From Streptomyces sp. NRRL F-6676 (GTDB lineage: Bacteria > Actinomycetota > Actinomycetes > Streptomycetales > Streptomycetaceae), in NCBI RefSeq assembly GCF_000725625.1, contig NZ_KL647083.1, forward strand, positions 236,859 to 300,858: DNA of 64,000 nucleotides, given 5' to 3'. This document shows, in pieces, positions 28,135-39,436 of the stretch. The translations under genes and the position numbers were made by a program. The notes below the pieces were generated by a model, which ran no database searches, was not told the origin of the DNA, and saw nothing but the letters and a program-made list of their open reading frames with translations. Position 1 is the stretch's first letter, and every line of letters starts with the position of its first letter.

Positions 28135-28791
28135 TCAGCCGGCCTTCTTCCAGGCCGTGGTGCCGAGCCGTCCCGTGTTGCCGAGGTCCAGGCCGCCGTC
28201 GACGGTCAGCACCGTGGTGGCGGCGCCCTTGACCGGGGCGATCCGCAGACAGGGGGCGTTCACGGCGGTCGTAGTGGGGTCGGTGACGGTGTTGCGCCAC
28301 ACCAGCGAGGTGGTGGCGGACTCCCCGCGCGCCAGGGAGACCGGGTGCGGGCCGGGGTCGTCCAGGGTGGTGATCTCCCCCGGCCCCTTCAGGACCTTCA
28401 CGTCGTCGAGGGGTTGGCGGTCCCCGTCGAGCACGGTGAGAACGGGGTAGCCGCCGAGCCGGTAGACCGCCTTGCCGCAGTTGGTCAGCCGTACGGTCAT
28501 CGCGCGCAGCCCCATGGCCGCGTCGACGGGCCCCGGCTCGATGCGCACCCCGGAGGCGGGGCAGGCGGTGCTGGTGGGCGTCGGGGAGCGGGCCGGCTCG
28601 CCCGGCAGGGCGCCGGTCTCCACCTCGCCGGGGGTCACGGCGGGCACCGCGGGGGTCGTCGCCGGGGTCACGTCCGGGCGGCGGTCGGGGTCGCTCTCCC
28701 GGTCCAGCTCCGCCGACAGCCCGCACCCGGCGGCCAGCAGGGAGACGGCGAGGAGGCCGGCGGTGCTTCGGAGACGGCGGTGAACGGTCAC
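28135..28791 (-). CDS. DUF4232 domain lipoprotein
   Basis: 218 residues. A lipoprotein signal peptide (STAGLLAVSLLAAGC, lipobox LLAAGC at about residue 22) is followed by a Pro/Thr-rich linker. The C-terminal 140 residues match DUF4232, a beta-sandwich domain of actinobacterial secreted proteins, with CPASGVRIEPGPVDAAMGLR at its start and a paired Cys in APCLRI. It should be anchored on the outer face of the membrane; role unknown. GTG 28791 is the only start before the signal peptide. Confidence 0.75.
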   Translation of the reverse strand: MTVHRRLRSTAGLLAVSLLAAGCGLSAELDRESDPDRRPDVTPATTPAVPAVTPGEVETGALPGEPARSPTPTSTACPASGVRIEPGPVDAAMGLRAMTVRLTNCGKAVYRLGGYPVLTVLDGDRQPLDDVKVLKGPGEITTLDDPGPHPVSLARGESATTSLVWRNTVTDPTTTAVNAPCLRIAPVKGAATTVLTVDGGLDLGNTGRLGTTAWKKAG

Positions 28792-28873
28792 GGCGTGATC
28801 ATGCCACGCGGCCCGGACCGGCGGGCGCCCATGGCCAGTCGCGGCAACCGGCAGCAACACGCCGGCCTTGGCC

Positions 28874-29060
28874 GCCACGGTGACCGAAGCAGCACGCCGC
28901 CCGTCGGCCGCGGTAATCGAAGGAGCACGCCGACCGTCGGCCACGGTGACCGAAGCAGCACGCCGCCCGTCGGCCACGGTAACCGCGAGTAGCACGCCGA
29001 CCGTCGGCCACGGTGACCGGAAACAGCGGGCCCCCGGTCGGTCACAGTGACCGCACAGGC
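28874..29060. repeat. Array of 33-34-bp tandem repeats in a divergent gap
   Basis: Six units start at 28874, 28907, 28940, 28973, 29007 and 29041 (last one partial), each reading gccacggtgaccgaagcagc followed by acgccgcccgtcg with small changes; units 1 and 3 are identical. A degenerate unit may precede at about 28840. The array fills most of the 370-base gap between the divergent DUF4232 and DUF3558-like genes. The repeated CGGTGACCG element could be a protein-binding site. Confidence 0.85.
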
Positions 29061-29161
29061 ACGGAGCGAGTTCGGCCTTTCCCCGCACAGGGAGTCGTGT
29101 GAGACTGTGCCTCCCGTCCGCAGTGCGGACCCCTCCGCACCCTCCCCCACGAGAAGTGCCC

Positions 29162-29848
29162 GTGCGCTCACTTCCCCTGCCCCTCGCGCTCACCGCGCGA
29201 CTGCTGCCGGTCGCCGTGCTCGCCTCGGCGGGCTGGGCACTGTCCTCCGGTCCCCTCGCCTCCGCGTCCGACTCGGACTCCGGCCACACCGCCGCGGAGC
29301 GGTCGCCGGACGCCGGGAACCCGGCCGGGAAGCAGGACGGCGACGGCTCCTCCGCCTCCCCCGCGGCCAAGGCGTACGACTCGGCGCCCGCGCCCTGCGG
29401 CAGCATCGCCGAGAAGACCGTCAAGTCCCTTGTGCCGGGCGCCAAGACGGCCGGCAAGGAGATAGCGTCCACGGACGAGACGGTCCGCCGCACCTGCTCC
29501 TGGAACGCCCTCAAGGGCTTCGACTACCGCTGGCTCGACGTCTCCTTCGAGATCACGGACTCCGTGAAGGCCGCGCGGACGGCGTACGAGGACCGTACGA
29601 AGGAGAAGAGCGGCGGCGGCGCGGTGCCCGGGCTCGGTGACGCGGGCTACTCCGTCGTCAACCTCACCACCGACAAGAAGCAGCAGACCCGCGAGGGCGT
29701 GGTGGTGGCCCGGGTGTCCAACGCGCTGGTGGTCGTCACCTACAACGGCAGCGACTTCGAGACGAAGAAGGCGCCGGGCACCGACGAGATCAACAAGGGC
29801 GCGATCAAGGCCGCCAAGGAGGCGGTGGCGGCGCTGGGGAAGGGCTGA
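29162..29848 (+). CDS. Secreted DUF3558-like protein
   Basis: 228 residues. An N-terminal hydrophobic signal (LPVAVLASAGWALSSGPLAS) precedes a Ser/Asp-rich linker and a domain with two cysteines (APCGSIAEKTVKSLVPGAK, RRTCSWNAL) that resembles the DUF3558 secreted or lipoprotein family of actinobacteria. No lipobox Cys is seen at the expected place, so it is more likely secreted or membrane-tethered. GTG 29162 is chosen as start; earlier in-frame starts lie in Pro-rich sequence. Function unknown. Confidence 0.6.
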   Translation: MRSLPLPLALTARLLPVAVLASAGWALSSGPLASASDSDSGHTAAERSPDAGNPAGKQDGDGSSASPAAKAYDSAPAPCGSIAEKTVKSLVPGAKTAGKEIASTDETVRRTCSWNALKGFDYRWLDVSFEITDSVKAARTAYEDRTKEKSGGGAVPGLGDAGYSVVNLTTDKKQQTREGVVVARVSNALVVVTYNGSDFETKKAPGTDEINKGAIKAAKEAVAALGKG

Positions 29849-29871
29849 GAGCAGCCGCGACCGGCGCTCGC

Positions 29872-30927
29872 TCAAGCGGAGTTGACGGCGGGAATCACCC
29901 TGTCCCCGTACGCGTCGATGACGGCCTCCTGGGCGTCGTGCATGGCGTAGAGGGCGAACTGGTCGACGCCCAGGTCCCGCAGGGCGCGCAGTTTCCCGAT
30001 GTGCGCCGCCACCGGGCCGAGGACGCAGAACCGGTCGACGATGTCGTCCGGCACGAACGCGGTGTCCGGGTTGTCGGCGCGGCCGTGGTGGGAGTAGTCG
30101 TAGCCCTCACGGGACGTGATGTAGTCGGTGAGCGCGTCGGGCACGGCGGCGGAGTGTTCCCCGTAGCGGGCGACGAGGTCGGCGACGTGGTTGCCGACCA
30201 TGCCGCCGAACCACCGGCACTGTTCCCGCGCGTGGGCGAGCGCCTCGGGCGAGTCGTCGGCGGTGACGTACGCGGGGGCGGCGACGCACACCGTCACCTC
30301 GCCGGGGTCGCGCCCGGCCGCCGCGGCGGCGTCCTTCACGGTCCGCACCATGGAGGCGGTGAGGTAGGGGTCGGCGAGCTGGAGGATGAACCCGTCGGCC
30401 TCCTCCCCCGCCATCCGCAGCGCCTTCGGCCCGTACGCGGCCATCCACACCGGAAGTCGCGCCCCCGGCCGGACCCACGGGAACCGGACGACCGTGCCGC
30501 CGCCGAGGTCGGCCTCCTCGCCCCGCGCCAGCGCCCGGATCACCTTCATCGCCCCGCTGATCCGCGCCAGGGTGTGGGGCTTCCGGCCCGCGACGCGCAT
30601 CGCGGAGTCGCCGCGGCCGATCCCGCACACCGTGCGGTTGCCGAACATGTCGTTGAGGGTGGCGAAGGTGGAGGCGGTCACCTCCCAGGTACGGGTGCCG
30701 GGGTTGGTGACCATCGGGCCGACGGTCAGGGTCTCGGTGTGCGCCAGGATCTGGCTGTGGATGACGAACGGTTCCTGCCAGAGCACGGCCGAGTCGAAGG
30801 TCCAGCCGTAGGTGAAGCCGTTGCGCTCGGCGCGCCGCATCAGGTCGACGACGCGCGAGGCGGGCGGGTCGGTCTGGAGGACGAGTCCGAAGTCCATGCG
30901 CGCGTCATCCGTGCGTCCGTCATCCAT
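29872..30927 (-). CDS. LLM class F420-dependent oxidoreductase
   Basis: 351 residues, luciferase-like barrel. MDFGLVLQTDPPASRVVDLM, then TYGWTFDSAVLWQEPFVI, TVGPMVTNPGTR and VCGIGRGDSAMRVAGRKP match the F420-type subfamily that is annotated as TIGR03842 in mycobacteria and Streptomyces. ATG 30927 has AGGAG about 7 bases upstream; ATG 30897 is the conserved-fold alternative. It is the last gene of a run including a dihydropyrimidinase, an aminotransferase and a nitrilase-family amidohydrolase, 40 bases after dihydropyrimidinase, so it may act in the same catabolic route, perhaps on a dihydropyrimidine-like or amine substrate (inference). Confidence 0.8.
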   Translation of the reverse strand: MDDGRTDDARMDFGLVLQTDPPASRVVDLMRRAERNGFTYGWTFDSAVLWQEPFVIHSQILAHTETLTVGPMVTNPGTRTWEVTASTFATLNDMFGNRTVCGIGRGDSAMRVAGRKPHTLARISGAMKVIRALARGEEADLGGGTVVRFPWVRPGARLPVWMAAYGPKALRMAGEEADGFILQLADPYLTASMVRTVKDAAAAAGRDPGEVTVCVAAPAYVTADDSPEALAHAREQCRWFGGMVGNHVADLVARYGEHSAAVPDALTDYITSREGYDYSHHGRADNPDTAFVPDDIVDRFCVLGPVAAHIGKLRALRDLGVDQFALYAMHDAQEAVIDAYGDRVIPAVNSA

Positions 30928-30967
30928 GCGCCACTCCTGGAAGGGTCCGGGTCGCTGACGGCGGCCG

Positions 30968-32374
30968 TCAGCCGAGGTACTGACAGGTGCCGCGCGGGAG
31001 GTATCTGCCGTGACCCGCTCGGCCGGTGAACTCCCCCGCTGTGACGACCGGTTCGCCCCGCGAGAGCACGGTCTCGACCCGGCCGGTGATCAGCCGCCCC
31101 TCGTACGCCGAGTAGTCGACGTTCATGTGGTGGCTCGCGGCGGAGAGGACCTGCTCGGCGCCCGGGTCGTAGACGACGAGGTCGGCGTCGGAGCCGGGGG
31201 CGATCGTGCCCTTCCTCGGGTAGAGGCCGAACATGCGGGCCGGGGCGGCGCAGGCGAGCTCGATCCAGCGGCGGCGGGAGATGTGCCCGTCCACGACGGC
31301 CTGGTGGAGGAGGTCCATGCGGTTCTCCACCCCCGGCAGCCCGTTGGGGATCTTCGAGAAGTCGCCGCGGCCCAGCTCCTTCTGGCCGGTGAAGCAGAAC
31401 GGGCAGTGGTCGGTGGAGACGACCTGGAGGTCGTCGGTGCGCAGCCCCTTCCACAGCGCCGCCTGGTGCTCGCGCGGGCGCAGCGGGGTGCTGCACACGT
31501 ACTTGGCGCCCTCGAACTCCGGCTCGGCGAGGTTGTCGGTGGACAGGAACAGGTACTGCGGGCAGGTCTCGCCGAAGACGGGCAGCCCGTCGTCGCGGGC
31601 CCTGGCCAGCTCGGCGAGCGCCTCCCGCGCCGAGACGTGCACGACGTACAGGGGCGCCCCGGCGACCTGGGCGAGCCGGATGGCCCGGTGGGTGGCCTCG
31701 GCCTCGAGCAGGGCCTTGCGGACCTCGCCGTGGAAGCGGGGGTCGGTGTCGCCGCGGGCGAGGGCCTGTTCGACGAGGACGTCGATGGCGATGCCGTTCT
31801 CGGCGTGCATCATGATGAGCCCGCCGTTGCCGGCGGCGCGCTGCATGGCCCGCAGGATCTCGCCGTCGTCGGAGTAGAAGACCCCCGGATACGCCATGAA
31901 CTGCTTGAACGAGGTCACCCCGTCGCGGTCGACGAGGCGGTCCATCTCCTTGAGCGTCCCGTCGTGGACGTCCGAGACGATCATGTGGAAGCCGTAGTCG
32001 ATCGCGCAGTTGCCCTCCGCCTTGGCGTGCCAGGCGTCCAGGCCCTCGCGCAGGGTGCCGCCGACGCTCTGGATGGCGAAGTCGACGATGGTGGTGGTGC
32101 CGCCCCAGGCGGCGGCCCGGGTGCCGGTCTCGAAGGTGTCCGAGGCGTAGGTGCCGCCGAAGGGCATCTCCATGTGGGTGTGGCCGTCGACGCCGCCCGG
32201 GACGACGTACTTCCCGGTGGCGTCGACGGTGCGCTCGGCGGTGAACGCCTCGGCGGCCGGGCTGCCGGTCGTGGCGAGGGCGGCGATGCGGCCGTCCTCG
32301 ATCAGGACGTCGGCGTGGAGTTCGTCGGAGGCGGTGACGACGAGGCCGCCACGGACGACGGTACGGCTGCTCAT
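30968..32374 (-). CDS. hydA: Dihydropyrimidinase (D-hydantoinase type)
   Basis: 468 residues. The amidohydrolase metal site is present: VDGHTHMEMPFGGTYASDTF (HxH), the lysine to be carboxylated in GVTSFKQFMAYPGVF, and later histidines in MMHAENG and YVVHVSAREAL, with the Asp in VSTDHCPF. The enzyme opens dihydrouracil, dihydrothymine or hydantoin rings to N-carbamoyl amino acids. It is followed (upstream in the operon) by an aminotransferase and a nitrilase-fold amidohydrolase able to remove the carbamoyl group, so the set fits reductive pyrimidine breakdown to beta-alanine and its transamination. Confidence 0.92.
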   Translation of the reverse strand: MSSRTVVRGGLVVTASDELHADVLIEDGRIAALATTGSPAAEAFTAERTVDATGKYVVPGGVDGHTHMEMPFGGTYASDTFETGTRAAAWGGTTTIVDFAIQSVGGTLREGLDAWHAKAEGNCAIDYGFHMIVSDVHDGTLKEMDRLVDRDGVTSFKQFMAYPGVFYSDDGEILRAMQRAAGNGGLIMMHAENGIAIDVLVEQALARGDTDPRFHGEVRKALLEAEATHRAIRLAQVAGAPLYVVHVSAREALAELARARDDGLPVFGETCPQYLFLSTDNLAEPEFEGAKYVCSTPLRPREHQAALWKGLRTDDLQVVSTDHCPFCFTGQKELGRGDFSKIPNGLPGVENRMDLLHQAVVDGHISRRRWIELACAAPARMFGLYPRKGTIAPGSDADLVVYDPGAEQVLSAASHHMNVDYSAYEGRLITGRVETVLSRGEPVVTAGEFTGRAGHGRYLPRGTCQYLG

Positions 32375-32396
32375 GCTGCCTGCCTCTCCTGTCCGG

Positions 32397-33683
32397 CTAG
32401 TGGGCGCTCCGCAGCGCGCGCAGAAGGATCTCCGCGCCCTCCTCCGCCTCGGCGGCGGTGAGGGTCATGGGCGGGGCGATGCGCAGGGCGCTGGTGTTGT
32501 GGCCGCCGCCCTTGCCGACGAGGAGTCCGCCCTCGCGTGCGGCCTCCAGTACGGCGGCCGCGGCGGCCGGGTCCGCCTCGTCGGTGCCGGGGCGGACCAG
32601 TTCGACGCCGATCATCAGCCCGCGTCCGCGCACCTCCCGAACGGCCGGGTTGTCCGCGGTGCCGTCCCGCAGCCGCTCCAGGAGCAGCCCGCCCACCCGC
32701 CGGGCGTTGCCCTGTAGATCGTGTTCCAGCAGGTAGGAGAGGTTGGCGAGGCCGGCCGCCATGGTGATCTGGGTGCCGCCGAAGGTGGAGATGCTGTTGG
32801 CGTCGAGGCAGTTCATGAGCTCGGCGCGGGCCACCACGCCGCCGATGGACATGCCGTTGCCGATGCCCTTGGCGAAGGTCACCATGTCCGGCGGGCCGCT
32901 CTCGGCGTGCGCCTGCCAGCCCCAGAAGTGGTCGCCGGTGCGGCCCCAGCCGGTCTGCACCTCGTCGGCGATCCACAGGACGCCGCGCTCGCGCAGCACC
33001 TCGCGGAAGGCCGCGTACAGCCCGTCGGGCGGGGAGGTGAAGCCGCCGACGCCCTGCACCGGTTCGGCGATCAGGGCGGCCGGCGGGCGGGTGTGGCCGA
33101 GCAGGTCCTTCAGGTCCTCGACGCAGGCCGTGACGAACTCGGCGTCGCCCAGGTGCGCGTAGGGGCCGCGGGTGCGGACGCCGCCGTGGACGTAGAGCGT
33201 CTGGAGCGGGGAGAGGGAGGTGGGCGACCAGCCGCGGTTGCCGGTGATGCCGACCGTGGAGAAGGAGCGGCCGTGGTAGCTGTTGCGCATCGCCAGCAGG
33301 GTGTTGCTGCGCCGGTATGTGGTGGCGAGCAGCAACGCGGTGTCGTTGGCCTCGGTGCCGGAGGTGGTGAAGAAGACGCGGGCGTCCGGGATGCCGCTCA
33401 ACTCGGCGATCTTCTCGGCGAGTTCGACCATCGGGCGGTTGAGGTAGAGCGTGGAGGAGTGCAGGATGCGGCCGGCCTGCTCGCTCACCGCCTTGGTGAC
33501 CTCGGGCAGGGCGTGCGCGGTCATGGTGGTGAGGATGCCGCCGAAGAAGTCGAGGTACCTGGTGCCGTCGGCGTCCCAGACGTGCCGGCCCTCGCCGTGG
33601 GTGATCTCCAGCGGGGTGTCGTAGTAGAGGGCGAGCCACTCGGGGAGTACGGCGCGGTGGCGGGCGTGGAGGTCGTCGGTCAC
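32397..33683 (-). CDS. Class III aminotransferase (beta-alanine/omega-amino acid type)
   Basis: 428 residues. PLP-enzyme motifs of subgroup III are present: TTSGTEANDTALLLA, NSYHGRS, VLWIADEVQTGWGRTGDHFW (Asp contacting the pyridine N) and TFAKGIGNGMSIGGV (Schiff-base Lys). Its start GTG 33683 overlaps the stop of the upstream amidohydrolase gene as GTGA, so the two are translationally coupled. With a dihydropyrimidinase downstream the best reading is transamination of beta-alanine or 3-aminoisobutyrate; alanine-glyoxylate aminotransferase 2-like enzymes are close in sequence, so the amino donor is inferred. Confidence 0.87.
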   Translation of the reverse strand: MTDDLHARHRAVLPEWLALYYDTPLEITHGEGRHVWDADGTRYLDFFGGILTTMTAHALPEVTKAVSEQAGRILHSSTLYLNRPMVELAEKIAELSGIPDARVFFTTSGTEANDTALLLATTYRRSNTLLAMRNSYHGRSFSTVGITGNRGWSPTSLSPLQTLYVHGGVRTRGPYAHLGDAEFVTACVEDLKDLLGHTRPPAALIAEPVQGVGGFTSPPDGLYAAFREVLRERGVLWIADEVQTGWGRTGDHFWGWQAHAESGPPDMVTFAKGIGNGMSIGGVVARAELMNCLDANSISTFGGTQITMAAGLANLSYLLEHDLQGNARRVGGLLLERLRDGTADNPAVREVRGRGLMIGVELVRPGTDEADPAAAAAVLEAAREGGLLVGKGGGHNTSALRIAPPMTLTAAEAEEGAEILLRALRSAH

Positions 33684-34522
33684 GGCTGCACCAGTCCTTC
33701 GTACGCGTCGGGGCGGCGGTCGCGGTAGAACGCCCACTGTTGCCGTACCGCGTCGATCTGCCCGAAGTCGAGGTCGCGGACGAGGAGTTGCTCCTCGGTG
33801 TCACTGGCGGCCCCGCCGACGAGCTGTCCGCGCGGGTCGACGAAGTAGGAGGTGCCGTAGAAGTCGTTGTCGCCGTACTCCTCCTGGCCCACGCGGTTGA
33901 TCGCGGCGACGAAGTACGCGTTGGCGACGGCCGCCGCGGGCTGCTCCAGCTGCCACAGGTACGAGGAGAGGCCGCGGTGGGTGGCGGACGGGTTGTAGAC
34001 CAACTGCGCCCCGTTCAGCCCGAGTTGCCGCCAGCCCTCGGGGAAGTGCCGGTCGTAGCAGATGTAGACGCCGATCCTGCCGACGGCGGTGTCGAAGACG
34101 GGCCAGCCGGCGTTGCCGGGCCGGAAGTAGTACTTCTCCCAGAACCCCTCGACCTGCGGGATGTGGTGCTTGCGGTACTTGCCGAGGTAGGTGCCGTCGG
34201 CGTCGATCACGGCGGCGGTGTTGTAGTAGAACCCCGGCTGCTCGACCTCGAACACGGGCACGACGAGCACCATCCCCGTCTCGCGCGCCAGCTGCCGCAT
34301 CCGGGTGACGGTTGGCCCGTCCGGCACGGGTTCCGCCCAGCGGTAGTGCTCGGGCTCCTGCACCTGACAGAAGTACGGAGCGTTGAACACCTCCTGGAAC
34401 CCGATCACCCGAGCCCCCTGCCGGGCGGCCTCCCGGGCATGCTCCTCGTGCTTGGCGATCATGGATTCGCCCTCACCGGTCCAGCTCGCCTGAACCAGCG
34501 CGGCGCGCACGACATGACCCAC
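33680..34522 (-). CDS. Carbon-nitrogen hydrolase (beta-ureidopropionase type)
   Basis: 280 residues, nitrilase superfamily. The Glu-Lys-Cys triad is visible: Glu in VIGFQEVFNAPYF, Lys in YLGKYRKHHIPQ and Cys in GVYICYDRHFPEGWR. The sequence ends SATHRGLSSYLW and FYGTSYFVDPRG are typical of N-carbamoyl-beta-alanine and N-carbamoylputrescine amidohydrolases. GTG 34522 has GGAGG 8 bases upstream. As first gene of the operon with a class III aminotransferase and dihydropyrimidinase it is expected to release ammonia and CO2 from N-carbamoyl-beta-alanine. Confidence 0.87.
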   Translation of the reverse strand: MGHVVRAALVQASWTGEGESMIAKHEEHAREAARQGARVIGFQEVFNAPYFCQVQEPEHYRWAEPVPDGPTVTRMRQLARETGMVLVVPVFEVEQPGFYYNTAAVIDADGTYLGKYRKHHIPQVEGFWEKYYFRPGNAGWPVFDTAVGRIGVYICYDRHFPEGWRQLGLNGAQLVYNPSATHRGLSSYLWQLEQPAAAVANAYFVAAINRVGQEEYGDNDFYGTSYFVDPRGQLVGGAASDTEEQLLVRDLDFGQIDAVRQQWAFYRDRRPDAYEGLVQP

Positions 34523-34879
34523 GTGCCACACCTCCACAGACCCTCTACGCCCGTAGACACGACCACGGAACGACGACGGTAGGCCTCCGGCGCCCCCTTG
34601 CCAAGGTGCCGCGCCCCGCGGGTACCGCGCCAGGCAACCAACCCGCACCCACCGATCCACGGAACCCCCGCCCGCCCAGGGGCGCGGGGCTGTGTCGATC
34701 TGCGGCTCCGCCGCGGGGCGCGACCAGCCACACACAACCCGCACCCGCCGGACGGCAGAACCCCCTCCCCCCTGGGCGCCCCATGCATAACAGCGGAGCG
34801 CACGGGCACTCGCCGTGCCGACCGGCACCCAGAGCTATGGCGTCCCCAGACCGACCGGGAAGCCAGGGAACGGAAGGCC
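34523..34879. other. Divergent intergenic region with GC-rich dispersed repeats
   Basis: No gene is supported here. The stretch holds a Streptomyces-type intergenic repeat: aggggcgcggggctgtgtcg, then tgcggctccgccgcggggcg and accagccacacacaacccgc around 34677-34745, flanked by short inverted copies of aacccgcaccc. Promoters for the amidohydrolase operon (left) and the Clp ATPase (right) must lie here but no clear boxes were picked out. Confidence 0.6.
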
Positions 34880-37390
<2,511 letters not shown>

Positions 37391-37411
<21 letters not shown>

Positions 37412-37440
37412 GCGGGTGTTCGACGCGGAGCGGTGAGCGG
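37391..37440. repeat. Perfect 25-bp tandem duplication across the Clp ATPase stop codon
   Basis: gtgttcgacgcggagcggtg followed by agcgg occurs at 37391-37415 and again at 37416-37440 without a mismatch. The first copy encodes the last codons VFDAER and the TGA; the second is the same sequence beyond the stop. It is a recent local duplication. Confidence 0.9.
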
Positions 37441-37482
37441 TTTCGTCTCCCGCTCACGCACCCGTTCACTGGACGCTTCATG

Positions 37483-37511
37483 GGGTGCCGGGCGCGGCGG
37501 GCCCGGCACCC
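37483..37511. terminator. Terminator hairpin between convergent clpC-like and ggt genes
   Basis: An 11-bp perfect stem, gggtgccgggc (37483-37493) with gcccggcaccc (37501-37511), and a 7-base loop. It sits between the ends of two convergent genes and may serve both; there is no T tract, as is common in Streptomyces. Confidence 0.6.
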
Positions 37512-37518
37512 GTCCGAC

Positions 37519-39339
37519 TCAGCTCGTCGGCCGTACCACCCTCGCCGAACCCCCTCCCCTGCGGACCTTCTCCGCAGCCGCCAGCCACGCGCCGTCGGGC
37601 AGGCGCTGGACACCCGTCGCCGCGCCGATCTCCGGGTTCAGGGAGAACGCGTGGCCGAGCGCCTCAAGGCGGGCCCGCTGCGCGCTGTCGTACAGGCCCG
37701 GTTCCAGCTCCGTCTTCGCCGCGTTGCGCTGACTGGCGCGGGGCGCGGCGATCGCGTCGACCAGCGGCATGCCCCGGTCGACGAAGTTGGTCAGGGTCTG
37801 GAGCACGGTGGTGATGATGGTCGCGCCGCCCGGTGAGCCGAGCGCGACGACCGGCCGGTCGTGCTTGTCGAGCACGATCGTCGGGGAGATCGACGAGCGC
37901 GGCCGCTTGCCGGGGCCCGGCAGGTTCGGGTCGTGGACCGCCGGGTTGGCGGGGGCGAAGGAGAAGTCCGTCAGCTCGTTGTTGAGCAGGAAACCGCGGC
38001 CGGGGACGGTGATGCCGCTGCCGCCCGTCTGTTCGATGGTGAGGGTGTAGGAGACGACGTTGCCCCACTTGTCGGCGACCGTGAGGTGGGTGGTGTTCTC
38101 GCCCTCGTACGTCGTCGGGGCGGCCGTACCGCCCGCGCCGCAGGCGGCGGGGTGACGCGGGTCGCCGGGGGCGAGCGGGCTGGTGAGGACCGCGTCGTCC
38201 TTGATCAGGCAGGCGCGCGAGTCGGCGTACTTCTGCGAGAGGAGACCCTTGGTGGGGACGTCCTCGAAGGCGGGGTCGCCGACCCAGCGGCCCCGGTCGG
38301 CGAAGGCGATGCGGCTCGCCTCGATGTAGTGGTGCAGGTACTGCGTCTCGCTCGCCTTGGAGAGGTCGGTCCGCTCCAGGATGTTGAGCGCTTCGCCGAC
38401 GGTGGTGCCGCCGGAGGAGGACGGGGCGATGGAGTAGACGCCGAGGCCCCGGTAGTCGGTCTTCGTGGGGGCCTGGAGCTTGGCGCGGTAGGCGGCCAGG
38501 TCCTTGCGGGTCAGCTTGCCGGGGCGGGCGTTGTAGCCGGTGGCCGGGTCGATGGGCGGCTTGGCGGCGGTGGCGACGATGTCCGCGCCGAGGTCGCCGT
38601 GGTAGATCGCGCCGACGCCCTCGCGGGCCAGCTCGCGGTAGGTGCGGGCGAGGTCGGGATTCCTGAAGGTGGAGCCGACGGCGGGCAGTTCGCCGCCGGG
38701 CAGGAACAGCTTCGCGGTGGCGGGGAAGTACCGGAACCGGGTCTCGTTGGACGCGGTCTGGGAGCGGAACGTCTCGTCGACGGTGAAGCCGCGGCGGGCG
38801 AGGCGTTCGGCGGGCTTCAGGACCGTGCCGAGCCGTTCGCTGCCCCACCGGTCAAGGGCGGTGGCCCAGGTGGCGGGGGTGCCGGGGGTGCCGACGCTCA
38901 GTCCGCTGGTGACGGCGTCCGCGAAGGCGAGCGGCTTGCCGTTCTCGACGAAGAGATCCTTGTCGGCGGTGAGCGGCGCGGTCTCACGGCCGTCGACCGT
39001 GTGCACCGTGCGGGAACGGGCGTCGTAGTAGACGAAGTAGCCGCCTCCGCCGATGCCGGCGGAGTAGGGCTCGGTGACGCCGAGGGCGGCGGCGGTGGCG
39101 ACGGCCGCGTCGACCGCGTTGCCGCCCTTTCTGAGCACCTCGATGCCGGCCGCCGAGGCGTCCGCGTCGACGCTGGCCACGGCACCGCCGTAGCCGACGG
39201 CGACCGGGACCTTCGCCGGTGTGGCGCCGGCGGTGGCGGCCGGGCCCGGCGGCGCGGACGGGGGCGCGGCGGCCCCCACCGACACCACCGCGGCCGAGAC
39301 CGCGAGTACCGCCCAATTCCGTGCGACGGGACGACGCAT
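37519..39339 (-). CDS. ggt: Secreted gamma-glutamyltransferase
   Basis: 606 residues. N-terminal signal peptide (RNWAVLAVSAAVVSVGAAAP). Large-subunit motifs GGNAVDAAVATAAALGVTEP and SAGIGGGGYFVYYDA; the autocleavage and nucleophile Thr is in GENTTHLTVADKWGNVVSYT, with the glutamate-binding SGITVPGRGFLLNNELTDF after it. This is the canonical exported class that transfers or hydrolyses gamma-glutamyl groups of glutathione-like compounds outside the cell. It is unrelated in position and class to the shorter cytosolic homologue at 18.8-20.7 kb. Confidence 0.93.
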   Translation of the reverse strand: MRRPVARNWAVLAVSAAVVSVGAAAPPSAPPGPAATAGATPAKVPVAVGYGGAVASVDADASAAGIEVLRKGGNAVDAAVATAAALGVTEPYSAGIGGGGYFVYYDARSRTVHTVDGRETAPLTADKDLFVENGKPLAFADAVTSGLSVGTPGTPATWATALDRWGSERLGTVLKPAERLARRGFTVDETFRSQTASNETRFRYFPATAKLFLPGGELPAVGSTFRNPDLARTYRELAREGVGAIYHGDLGADIVATAAKPPIDPATGYNARPGKLTRKDLAAYRAKLQAPTKTDYRGLGVYSIAPSSSGGTTVGEALNILERTDLSKASETQYLHHYIEASRIAFADRGRWVGDPAFEDVPTKGLLSQKYADSRACLIKDDAVLTSPLAPGDPRHPAACGAGGTAAPTTYEGENTTHLTVADKWGNVVSYTLTIEQTGGSGITVPGRGFLLNNELTDFSFAPANPAVHDPNLPGPGKRPRSSISPTIVLDKHDRPVVALGSPGGATIITTVLQTLTNFVDRGMPLVDAIAAPRASQRNAAKTELEPGLYDSAQRARLEALGHAFSLNPEIGAATGVQRLPDGAWLAAAEKVRRGGGSARVVRPTS

Positions 39340-39436
39340 GCGTACCTCCAGTCAAGAACCGTCCGCGCAGCGTAACGCCGTAGCGGCATGACCGCGACAA
39401 GGCATGGGCTGCGCGGGGCTGTGGTGGGCGGATCGG

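Noticed and set aside
28800..29060. The 33-bp array considered as a CRISPR
   Set aside because: The units follow each other directly with no unique spacers, and no cas genes are in the window.
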